Origin: Desulfobacteraceae bacterium UBA5616
Lineage (GTDB): Bacteria; Desulfobacterota; Desulfobacteria; Desulfobacterales; UBA5616
Direction: 5' to 3'
Length of the DNA: 20,644 nucleotides
Assembly: GCA_002423615.1 (NCBI GenBank)
Contig: DIKO01000106.1
Location: 1 to 20,644 of the forward strand
Below the pieces are notes generated by a model that ran no database searches, had not been told where the DNA came from, and was given only the letters and a program-made list of their open reading frames with translations. This document shows, in pieces, positions 14,823 through 20,644 of the stretch. How positions within the stretch are numbered: the stretch's first letter is position 1; each line of letters starts with the position of its first letter. The position numbers and the translations under genes were made by a program.

Positions 14823-15071
14823 TTATTCAATGGAGACGATGATGGTTTCGTTTTTTTGATGTTCCTCAATTTCCGCCAATACCCCCCGGATGTCTTCTTC
14901 CATCACCGCTTTTAGAATTTCATTAACATCGAGACCTTTGTCCGATAACATCGAAACCAGTTTCTTGGGGATCATTTTTGAGGCGATTTTTAAAATACCG
15001 AGCGGCACTGAAATCGTGGTTTTGGGCTTTTCTTTTTCCACGGTAAAAATTCTGATTTTAAGACTTGCCAT
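14823..15071 (-). CDS. Small SHOCT-like/LiaX C-terminal-domain protein
   Basis: The 82-residue protein has the pattern 'basic strand, v.VPLgilkia.k.iPk, short helix with gldvneIlkav, .e.d..gvl.eiee......vIVsIE'. This resembles the SHOCT-like domain at the C-terminus of DUF2089 and LiaX-type proteins. In those, the domain is thought to mediate oligomerisation or envelope-stress regulation, so a small cytoplasmic accessory role is plausible. A GAGAGG lies about 12 nt before ATG 15071. No signal peptide or membrane segment is visible. It stands alone between the nitroreductase terminator and the divergent murJ gene. Family assignment is by pattern and only moderately sure. Confidence 0.6.
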   Translation of the reverse strand: MASLKIRIFTVEKEKPKTTISVPLGILKIASKMIPKKLVSMLSDKGLDVNEILKAVMEEDIRGVLAEIEEHQKNETIIVSIE

Positions 15072-15400
15072 GATTAACCGTATTGCCTCTCATTCGCTGA
15101 ACAAACCGTTAATGCTGAAAAATTCAATGGCTTTTCGCCGAACCGGTTTATCGTATGATCATATATAAGGCCTAAATGATTCAGGTGTCAAGATAAGGTT
15201 GATAGGATGAAATTGCCGGGAATTCTTCATCCAGTACCCTTTGTGATGTCCAGAGATAAAATGGCAGGGATCCATTGCCCGGAATTTCCGGTGACGCCTT
15301 TTCAGCGGTTTTTCTCAAAACCTCATATTTTTGTGGACATCCCGGCCGATCGGAAATATAAAAGCCTCATTTTATCCCGTCAAAGAATCCCGAAAGAAAA
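15072..15400. other. 329-nt region upstream of murJ, with one unrecognised ORF
   Basis: The region separates the small SHOCT-like gene from murJ. It contains a plus-strand frame (15207-15443, 78 codons, beginning MKLPGILHPVPFVM) with a modest AAGG ribosome site, whose end overlaps the murJ start by 43 nt. I recognise no family in it and cannot say whether it is translated. A TATATAAG box near 15160-15168 may belong to a promoter for murJ. No RNA structure was seen. Confidence 0.35.
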
Positions 15401-16999
15401 ATGGCCGCGTCCCAGTTTAAAAATATCGGCATCGCTTCCCTGATCATGATGTTTTCGGTTTTTCTGAGCCGGGTGATCGGGCTGTTCAGGGAAATGATCA
15501 TCGCCTATATCGGGGGGGCCGGTGGTGATGTGGACGCCTATCAGGTTGCATTCGTCGTTCCGGAGATCCTCAATCACATCCTTGCCAGCGGATTTTTGTC
15601 CGTTACGTTTATCCCGATCTTTTCAAAATATCTGGTTTCCCAAAACGAAAATGAAGGGTGGAGGGTTTTCTCAAATATTTTAAACATATTTGGATGCCTG
15701 ATGCTTGTGCTCATCGCACTGGCCACGGGCTTTACGCCTTATCTCATAGATCTGCTGGCACCCGGCCTGGCCGATGACCCCCTGCTGAAGCAGAGCGCCG
15801 TAAGGATGACAAGAATCATCATGCCCGCTCAGTTTTTCTTTTTTACCGGGGGTTTGTTCTCCGCCGTTCAATTTTCAAAGGAAAAATTTGTCATACCGGC
15901 ATTTGCCCCGCTCATTTACAATATCGGCATTATCGCCGGCGGCGTTCTATTGGGGCCCCGAATGGGCATGGAGGGGTTTGCCTGGGGGGTGCTGGCCGGG
16001 GCTTTCGGGGGGAATTTTCTCTTGCAGTGGTGGGGAGCCCGAAAAGCGGGGATGGTGTATCGTACCTGGTTTAACGTATTTCACCCTGACCTGAAAACCT
16101 ATATCCGGCTCACGCTGCCCCTGATGCTGGGTCTGACCATGACGTTTTCGACGGAAATCCTGATGAAGTTTTTCGGGTCCTTTCTGCCCAGAGGAAATAT
16201 CGCCGGATTGAATTACGGCATCCGGGTGATGTATATTCTGGTGGGTCTCTTCGGGCAGGCTGTGGGTGTCGCCTCCTTTCCGTTCATGGCCAAATTGGCC
16301 GCCGAAAACAAAATCGATCAAATGAACGATCTTCTGAACCGGACCCTGAAACTTCTGTCGGTGGTCATCCCCATTTCCGTTTTGTTCATGGTACTGCGGC
16401 ATGAAATCGTTTTGGTGCTTTTTCAAAGGGGAAAATTCGATGCCGAGGCCACCCGGATCACATCGCAAATCCTGGCCTGTCTACTGGTGGGAACATTCGC
16501 GTTTTCCGCCCAGACCATTGTGGTCCGGGGTTATTACGCCGTGCAGAACACCCTGTTTCCCGCTCTTTTCGGGACCCTCGCCGTAATGGTCAGCGTTCCT
16601 TTATATGTGGGAGGGATGTATTTATGGGGGGTTTTGGGCATTGCCCTGGCTATTTCCTTTTCCGTGCTGTTCCAAACCCTTCTGCTCTTCGCCACATGGA
16701 GCAGGAAAACAGCCAACCGGGGAGCGGCATCCGTATATGGTTTTTTCGTTAAGATCATCCTCCTGAGCATTCCCCTGGGGCTGGTTCTGGAATGGATTAA
16801 ACAATACCTTTCGACCATGGTGAATACGGGGTCCGTTTCCGGCTGTCTTTTTATTTCAATGGCGATGGCCCTTATTTTCCTCGCATTTATTGCCCTGGCC
16901 GGTTACGTGTTCAAACTGGAGGAGGTTCTTGTGGTGATCAATCGCCTGATTTCAGCCGTGGTGCGCAAAAATCCGTTTAACCGCTTTATGACCAAATAA
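15401..16999 (+). CDS. murJ: Lipid II flippase MurJ (MviN family)
   Basis: The 532-residue polytopic membrane protein starts with FKNIGIASLIMMFSVFLSRVIGLFREMIIAYIGG, the family's first helix with the conserved SRxxGxxRE element. The FVVPEILNHILASGFLSVTFIPIFS segment follows, typical of the MOP-superfamily MurJ N-lobe. About fourteen hydrophobic helices can be counted, and the length matches MurJ (510-530). It flips undecaprenyl-PP-linked disaccharide-pentapeptide to the periplasmic side for peptidoglycan synthesis. The start ATG 15401 has only an A-rich AAAGAA upstream, so translation may depend on coupling or on a leaderless-like context. It is transcribed away from the small SHOCT-like gene and ends 33 nt from the convergent zinc-ribbon gene. 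Confidence 0.93.
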   Translation: MAASQFKNIGIASLIMMFSVFLSRVIGLFREMIIAYIGGAGGDVDAYQVAFVVPEILNHILASGFLSVTFIPIFSKYLVSQNENEGWRVFSNILNIFGCLMLVLIALATGFTPYLIDLLAPGLADDPLLKQSAVRMTRIIMPAQFFFFTGGLFSAVQFSKEKFVIPAFAPLIYNIGIIAGGVLLGPRMGMEGFAWGVLAGAFGGNFLLQWWGARKAGMVYRTWFNVFHPDLKTYIRLTLPLMLGLTMTFSTEILMKFFGSFLPRGNIAGLNYGIRVMYILVGLFGQAVGVASFPFMAKLAAENKIDQMNDLLNRTLKLLSVVIPISVLFMVLRHEIVLVLFQRGKFDAEATRITSQILACLLVGTFAFSAQTIVVRGYYAVQNTLFPALFGTLAVMVSVPLYVGGMYLWGVLGIALAISFSVLFQTLLLFATWSRKTANRGAASVYGFFVKIILLSIPLGLVLEWIKQYLSTMVNTGSVSGCLFISMAMALIFLAFIALAGYVFKLEEVLVVINRLISAVVRKNPFNRFMTK

Positions 17000-17032
17000 C
17001 TCAAAAAACCCGCCGCCGGAAAGGACAGAGGA

Positions 17033-18259
17033 TTATAAATTCCGGGCCATCGACAGGTGATTTTTTATCATGGCCAGGCAATAAGCGGAATTGATAAACT
17101 CGTGCTGTTTTTCCCGGAAGGGAACGTAGACCAGGCGATAACTTACCGGTGTTACGGAGACGTCTCCGATCATGGAAAAAAAGGGTCTCCGGGGCCTGAT
17201 AAATCCGCCGAGACAGAGTTTGAGGGTTTTAATCGCCTCCTTCAGGGGGAAGGTGATCGGGAATAAAGAGCCGGCCGGAAGTTCGGAAACCATCTTTTCC
17301 CGGGGCTGGGCCAGGGTCATGCCTGTTGCGATGGATAAAAATTTCTGGGGCCTTACTTTAAACCCCATCACCCAGAACCTGAAATCCATTTCATCCCATC
17401 CCTTCTGGACCACTTTCGGCAGGTTGGCGGCTTTCACCAGATCCGCGTAGGAATCCAGCTTTACGCCTGAGAGTTTGGCCTTTATCCTCCAGAAGGGAAG
17501 GTGGACAATATCATCACCCGTCATTGGAATGGTAGCGAAATCGATCTTTGTAAAGCCGTTTTTCCCGGGTTTCCAGACGGAATTGCAGTTTTTGCAGGAG
17601 AGGGCAATGGAATCCTTATCACCTTCCATGTCACAGCCGCAATGGGGGCACAAAGTCGGCAGGAAATCGATCTTCCAGTCCGGCGATTCCTCAGAAATTG
17701 GAGATAAATCGAACCCTTCCGGGTTATCCTGCATTAAAGGCCGATTTAACACGGCGTCGTAAATTTTATCGTCCCTGTAAAACGGGGAATAAATCAGGCT
17801 TAAGGTTTCGTTGATGTAATCCTGGTGAAAAATCGGCGGTGAAACTTCCATGCTCAACCGGTTCCTAAATATCTCCATAACCTGTTTAAGCGGGAATGCG
17901 GGCTTCAGGTAATGACCGTCATATGCTGCCGAAGCGAATTTCAGCTTAAGGGCCTGGCTCCGAAGTCCGACTGAGACAGGGAAAACAGAGGACTTTACGG
18001 CCTGGTGACTCATATCCGCATAACGATCGGTAATGCCGTTTCCGCAGATGGAAAAGAACATTCCCCTGGACCTCCAGTAAGGGAAATAAATCAGGCGTTT
18101 TCCTTCAGGCGCCTTGTTCGGCAGCACGTAGCGGAAAATATCCCGGGGAATCAGATAGGACTTGACCCTGCAGAAATCACAGAAAAAAAGATGATCCGTC
18201 TCTTTAAGGACGGCCGGCGCTCCGCATTGGGGGCATTGATGTTCGATGTGTAAATTAAT
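17033..18259 (-). CDS. Double zinc-ribbon protein of unknown function, internally duplicated, apparent ATT start
   Basis: The coding sequence clearly extends upstream of the first conventional start (GTG 18127). The extra 44 codons encode a zinc ribbon, CPQCG...CDFC (Cys9, Cys12, Cys27, Cys30). No ATG, GTG or TTG lies between this and an in-frame TAG at 18298. An ATT at 18259, preceded by GGAGAG at about 5 nt and overlapping the SPFH gene's TAA, is the best start, giving 408 residues (INLHIEHQCPQCG). A second ribbon (Cys204, Cys207, Cys222, Cys225) begins a second copy of the same unit. Each copy runs ribbon, (Y/H)(F/L)P(Y/F)WR, a YAD element, a beta-rich core, FPLK helix and SPFYR/VPFRE. There is no signal peptide and there are no clear membrane helices, so it is probably a cytoplasmic partner of the SPFH protein. 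I do not recognise a named family. Confidence 0.8.
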   Translation of the reverse strand: MNLHIEHQCPQCGAPAVLKETDHLFFCDFCRVKSYLIPRDIFRYVLPNKAPEGKRLIYFPYWRSRGMFFSICGNGITDRYADMSHQAVKSSVFPVSVGLRSQALKLKFASAAYDGHYLKPAFPLKQVMEIFRNRLSMEVSPPIFHQDYINETLSLIYSPFYRDDKIYDAVLNRPLMQDNPEGFDLSPISEESPDWKIDFLPTLCPHCGCDMEGDKDSIALSCKNCNSVWKPGKNGFTKIDFATIPMTGDDIVHLPFWRIKAKLSGVKLDSYADLVKAANLPKVVQKGWDEMDFRFWVMGFKVRPQKFLSIATGMTLAQPREKMVSELPAGSLFPITFPLKEAIKTLKLCLGGFIRPRRPFFSMIGDVSVTPVSYRLVYVPFREKQHEFINSAYCLAMIKNHLSMARNL

Positions 18260-19394
18260 GCTTCTCTCCGCAGTGGTTGCAAAAAATCGCTTCCGCTAAA
18301 TTTTCCAGGCCGCAATTTGTGCAAACCCAAGGTTTCGGTATCTGTTCAGCAGGATGCCCGCACCGGGAGCAGTATTTTGCAGTGGGGGTTAAATTTTTTC
18401 CGCAATGGGCGCATTGCCTGAAAACCAGTTGCTGATGGCCGCAAAAGGGGCAGAATCTGGCGTTCGGTGGAATGGTCTTTTCGCAATCCGGGCATTTTGC
18501 GGAAGGGGCTTCGCCCGGCGGTTGACCGTTCCGGTTCCTGCCCGTAAAATATTGGGCGAACATGGCGGGGAGCATCAGGCCGATGCCTGCACCCAACCCC
18601 ACGCCGGCGCCTTCTCCGGCTTCCCCCCCAAGGGACGCATTTTCCATGGCCATGGCGGCTTTCATCTGCATGAGCTTGTTCATATCGTCAAAAACCCCCA
18701 GCCGGCTCCTGTCGTCAATGGCTTTCTGTACTTCCGTGGGCGGGGTGATGGCGTTGATATAAAGATGTGTCAATCCCATGCCGAAATGGCTGAAGTCCTC
18801 TGCCAGGCATTCGACCAGGCCCTGGGAAAGCTCGCTGTATTTCTCCGGCAGATTCAGGATGGAGTCTATTTTTTCCCCCATGTAGTCATTGAATCTGGAA
18901 ACAATGACCTGGTTCAGATAATCCTCAATTTCGTCCGTTGTGAAAAACCCCTGGGTGCCCACCAAACGGTTGATGAACAATACCGGCTGGATGATCCGGA
19001 GGTTGAATACGCCAAAGGCCCTTAACCGGATCAGTCCCAGTTCGGCGTCTTTAAAAGCCACGGGGTCACGGGTCCCCCATTTTAAATTCGTAAACACTTT
19101 CATATTGACGAAATACACTTCAGCCCGAAGGGGGCTGGTCATTGCCCAGGGAATGCTGATGAGCTTGGTCAGAATAGGGATGTTGCCGGTTTTCAGCGTG
19201 TGGCGCCCGGGGCCGAAGGCTTCAACGGCCTTGCCCTGATAAAAGAAAACCGCCGCCTGATTTTCCCGGACCGTTAACTGCGCTCCGTATTTGATTTCAC
19301 CGGAACCGCTCTCCGGAATGCGGTGGACAAGGGCTTTTCCGGTATCATCCAGCCATTCAAGGACTTCCAAAAAAACGACATTATGGGTACTCAT
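18255..19394 (-). CDS. SPFH-domain protein with three C-terminal zinc ribbons (YdjI-like)
   Basis: The 379-residue protein has an N-terminal SPFH (stomatin/prohibitin/flotillin/HflK) domain (about 35-240). It includes VRENQAAVFFYQGKAVEAFGPGRHTL, a typical SPFH opening, and a long helical part ending near LMQMKAAMAMENA. A Gly/Ala-rich hydrophobic stretch (256-280, GEGAGVGLGAGIGLMLPAM) may touch the membrane. Three zinc ribbons follow: Cys301/304/315/318, Cys328/331/342/345 and Cys358/361/372/375. The arrangement matches B. subtilis YdjI and the 'virion core protein' SPFH group linked there to PspA membrane-stress functions. It has no transmembrane helix at the N-terminus, so it should be cytoplasmic or peripheral. 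GGAG precedes ATG 19394 by about 9 nt. The stop overlaps the next gene's start, implying coupled translation and a complex. Confidence 0.85.
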   Translation of the reverse strand: MSTHNVVFLEVLEWLDDTGKALVHRIPESGSGEIKYGAQLTVRENQAAVFFYQGKAVEAFGPGRHTLKTGNIPILTKLISIPWAMTSPLRAEVYFVNMKVFTNLKWGTRDPVAFKDAELGLIRLRAFGVFNLRIIQPVLFINRLVGTQGFFTTDEIEDYLNQVIVSRFNDYMGEKIDSILNLPEKYSELSQGLVECLAEDFSHFGMGLTHLYINAITPPTEVQKAIDDRSRLGVFDDMNKLMQMKAAMAMENASLGGEAGEGAGVGLGAGIGLMLPAMFAQYFTGRNRNGQPPGEAPSAKCPDCEKTIPPNARFCPFCGHQQLVFRQCAHCGKNLTPTAKYCSRCGHPAEQIPKPWVCTNCGLENLAEAIFCNHCGEKH

Positions 19395-19473
19395 ATCAAC
19401 GGTCTCCGGTTAGAGCTGTTTTTTCGAACATGTCGAAGGTTCCCCAAAGGGTTTGAGTGTAAAAAAAATGATG

Positions 19474-20130
19474 TTAATCCAAGTAGGTTATGCCGTTCTG
19501 AATGGCAAACTTGACAAGTCCCGGGATATCATGGATGCCGAGTTTGTCCATCAGTCTGCTGCGATAAGTTTCCACTGTTTTTTGGGAAAGGAAAAGCATT
19601 TTGGATATTTCATGACTGGATTTTCCCTCAACCACCATCCGAAGCGTCTCCCTTTCTCTTATGCTCAATAAATCCAGTGGATTATGCTTTTCAGCATGAA
19701 CCCGGTTATTGATTAAGTCATCGGTGATTTGCGATGAAACCTTCTGGCTCAGGTATCTTTCGCCGGAATAGACTTTGCGAATGGCCTGGATGACTTCCTG
19801 ACCGGCGGATTCCTTCAGCAGGTATCCCTGGGCCCCGGCTTTAAGGGCACGGAAAATATGTTCGATGTCGTCATACATGGACAATATGATAACACGGGTT
19901 CCGGGAGAGTTCTTGAGGATTTGCGGGGTTGCATCGATCCCGTTTAAGGTGGGCATGGAAATGTCCATGAGAACGATATCCGGCTTTATTCGGGGTATCC
20001 GGCGGATAGCTTCCTTACCATCATCGGCTGATCCGACAATCTGAAGCTTGCGCTGGGAATTAATCAAAGCGGCAAGCCCGTCGCGTACAACGGCATGGTC
20101 GTCGACGAGGAAAACAGTGGTATTGGCCAT
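19474..20130 (-). CDS. NarL/FixJ-type response regulator (receiver plus LuxR helix-turn-helix)
   Basis: The 218-residue protein has a complete receiver domain (1-120): acidic pair Asp10/Asp11, phosphoacceptor Asp56 in IVLMDISMP, Ser84 in VIILSMYDD and Lys106 in YLLKESAG. The C-terminal LuxR DNA-binding domain (about 150-212) reads LSIRERETLRMVVEGKSSHEISKMLFLSQKTVETYRSRLMDKLGI. It is therefore a phosphorylation-controlled transcription factor. No histidine kinase is in the window, so it is an orphan here. GGTGGAG lies about 9 nt before ATG 20130. The SPFH gene follows on the same strand after 79 nt, and the regulator might be co-transcribed with it or control it. That link is inference only. 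Confidence 0.92.
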   Translation of the reverse strand: MANTTVFLVDDHAVVRDGLAALINSQRKLQIVGSADDGKEAIRRIPRIKPDIVLMDISMPTLNGIDATPQILKNSPGTRVIILSMYDDIEHIFRALKAGAQGYLLKESAGQEVIQAIRKVYSGERYLSQKVSSQITDDLINNRVHAEKHNPLDLLSIRERETLRMVVEGKSSHEISKMLFLSQKTVETYRSRLMDKLGIHDIPGLVKFAIQNGITYLD

Positions 20131-20193
20131 AAACCGGTCTCCACCTGTGGGTCCACGTGGATAATTTGGTTTCTCCAGAGATTTTATCGGAAT

Positions 20194-20358
20194 TTAATCT
20201 CTTTTTTGCAAAAAAATATCCAGTGTACATAAAATTAAAAATGGGAGGGTCACCAGAAATTCATAGATAAATCCCATCGGTACCAGAATATAGAGCAGAT
20301 ATTGATCAAAAAGGATTGATTTCAATTTTTTCAAATGCTCAGGAATGGTGGCTCTCAT
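20194..20358 (-). CDS. Putative tiny membrane protein upstream of the response regulator
   Basis: Found by reading the minus strand: a 54-residue frame beginning MRATIPEHLKKLKSILFD. It continues into one long hydrophobic stretch (about 20-50, QYLLYILVPMGFIYEFLVTLPFLILC split over two runs) and ends in QKRD. The charged-helix-then-membrane pattern looks like a real small membrane protein rather than a chance frame. A GGAAG lies 5-6 nt before the ATG. An in-frame ATG at 20373 would add MPEAD. It sits 63 nt before the response regulator on the same strand. It could equally be the remnant of a longer sensor protein. No family is recognised. Confidence 0.4.
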   Translation of the reverse strand: MRATIPEHLKKLKSILFDQYLLYILVPMGFIYEFLVTLPFLILCTLDIFLQKRD

Positions 20359-20544
20359 ATCGGCTTCCGGCATCGATTCCCGGAAAGACGGCAGTCTGCA
20401 TACGGAGCCGGGACATAATTACTGTTGCCTATATCCCCTAACTCTGGTAGATACATAAGACTTACGCTTTCCGGGAAAAAAAACTTGATACGGTATTGGA
20501 ATTCCTTTGAAATAAATTTATATTTCAATTTATTGTCCGACATC

Positions 20545-20576
20545 AAAAAAGGATTAACCGCTTTCGGTCAATCCTT
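20545..20576 (-). terminator. Rho-independent terminator after tRNA-Arg
   Basis: On the minus strand, 12-base arms (20576-20565 and 20560-20549, one G-U pair) enclose a 4-nt loop AAAG and run into TTTTTTG. It begins 8 nt after the tRNA CCA end. Confidence 0.88.
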
Positions 20577-20584
20577 TGTTCTTA

Positions 20585-20644
20585 TGGTACGCCTGGCAGG
20601 ATTCGAACCTGCGGCCTACGGATTAGAAGTCCGTTGCTCTATCC
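20585..20644 (-). tRNA. tRNA-Arg(UCU), 5' part cut by the window edge
   Basis: The minus strand gives a tRNA from the D loop (GGATAGA at the edge) to an encoded CCA (20587-20585). The anticodon stem ACGGA/TCCGT holds loop CTTCTAA, so the anticodon is TCT, which reads Arg AGA. The variable loop is AGGCC, the T arm is GCAGG-TTCGAAT-CCTGC, and the 3' acceptor strand is CAGGCGT with discriminator A. The missing first ~17 nt should be found just beyond the window and pair as ACGCCTG. Confidence 0.93.

Noticed and set aside
20355..20546. Minus-strand 63-codon frame beginning MMSDNKLKYKFISK
   Set aside because: It starts inside the tRNA terminator hairpin, has no ribosome site and overlaps a better small frame. 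Its composition looks random.
20585..20644. tRNA-Arg as an integration site of a mobile element
   Set aside because: No integrase, no direct repeat of the tRNA 3' end elsewhere in the window, and a normal terminator follows the tRNA.

Overview
The window reads as chromosomal DNA of an anaerobic, sulfate-reducer-like member of the Desulfobacterota (Desulfobacterales). This assignment is inferred from gene content: several FadE-type acyl-CoA dehydrogenases, an MFE-2-like hydroxyacyl-CoA dehydrogenase, nitronate monooxygenase- and nitroreductase-type flavoproteins, a compact siroheme sulfite/nitrite reductase, and an SPFH/zinc-ribbon pair. No taxonomic marker was checked. I see no phage, insertion sequence, integrase or CRISPR array.

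Layout: (1) 1-166, the start of an enoyl-CoA hydratase leaving the window on the minus strand. (2) 439-3106, a plus-strand run of a secreted L,D-transpeptidase, the C-terminal remnant of an RlmL-type rRNA methyltransferase, and an Uup-like ABC-F ATPase. (3) 3070-6311, a minus-strand block with two adjacent acyl-CoA dehydrogenases and a metallo-beta-lactamase-fold hydrolase whose tail overlaps the ABC-F tail by 37 nt. (4) 6743-8966, a Dus-family tRNA dihydrouridine synthase converging on a DarP-like ribosome-assembly protein and a small siroheme reductase. (5) 9213-11449, a (3R)-hydroxyacyl-CoA dehydrogenase with a strong terminator, converging on an LCAD-type acyl-CoA dehydrogenase. (6) 11521-14719, a small membrane protein, a hemolysin III (TrhA) fragment, an enoyl-CoA hydratase pseudogene, a nitronate monooxygenase-family protein and a nitroreductase. 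(7) 14823-16999, a small SHOCT/LiaX-like protein and MurJ. (8) 17033-20644, an SPFH protein with three zinc ribbons, a co-transcribed internally duplicated zinc-ribbon protein, a NarL-type response regulator, a tiny membrane ORF, and a tRNA-Arg cut by the window edge.

The metabolic theme is acyl-CoA beta-oxidation: three dehydrogenases, two hydratase-related genes and one hydroxyacyl-CoA dehydrogenase, with no thiolase or CoA ligase in view.

Two things stand out. First, four genes within about 12 kb carry deletions that remove domain-sized pieces: the RlmL remnant, an in-frame gap in one acyl-CoA dehydrogenase, the TrhA fragment, and the enoyl-CoA hydratase with a deletion plus frame change. 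This suggests genome erosion, or assembly collapse. Second, the SPFH plus double zinc-ribbon cassette is the best candidate for a poorly described system. Its second gene appears to start at ATT, directly overlapping the SPFH stop codon, and it consists of two tandem copies of a zinc-ribbon-plus-beta-rich unit.
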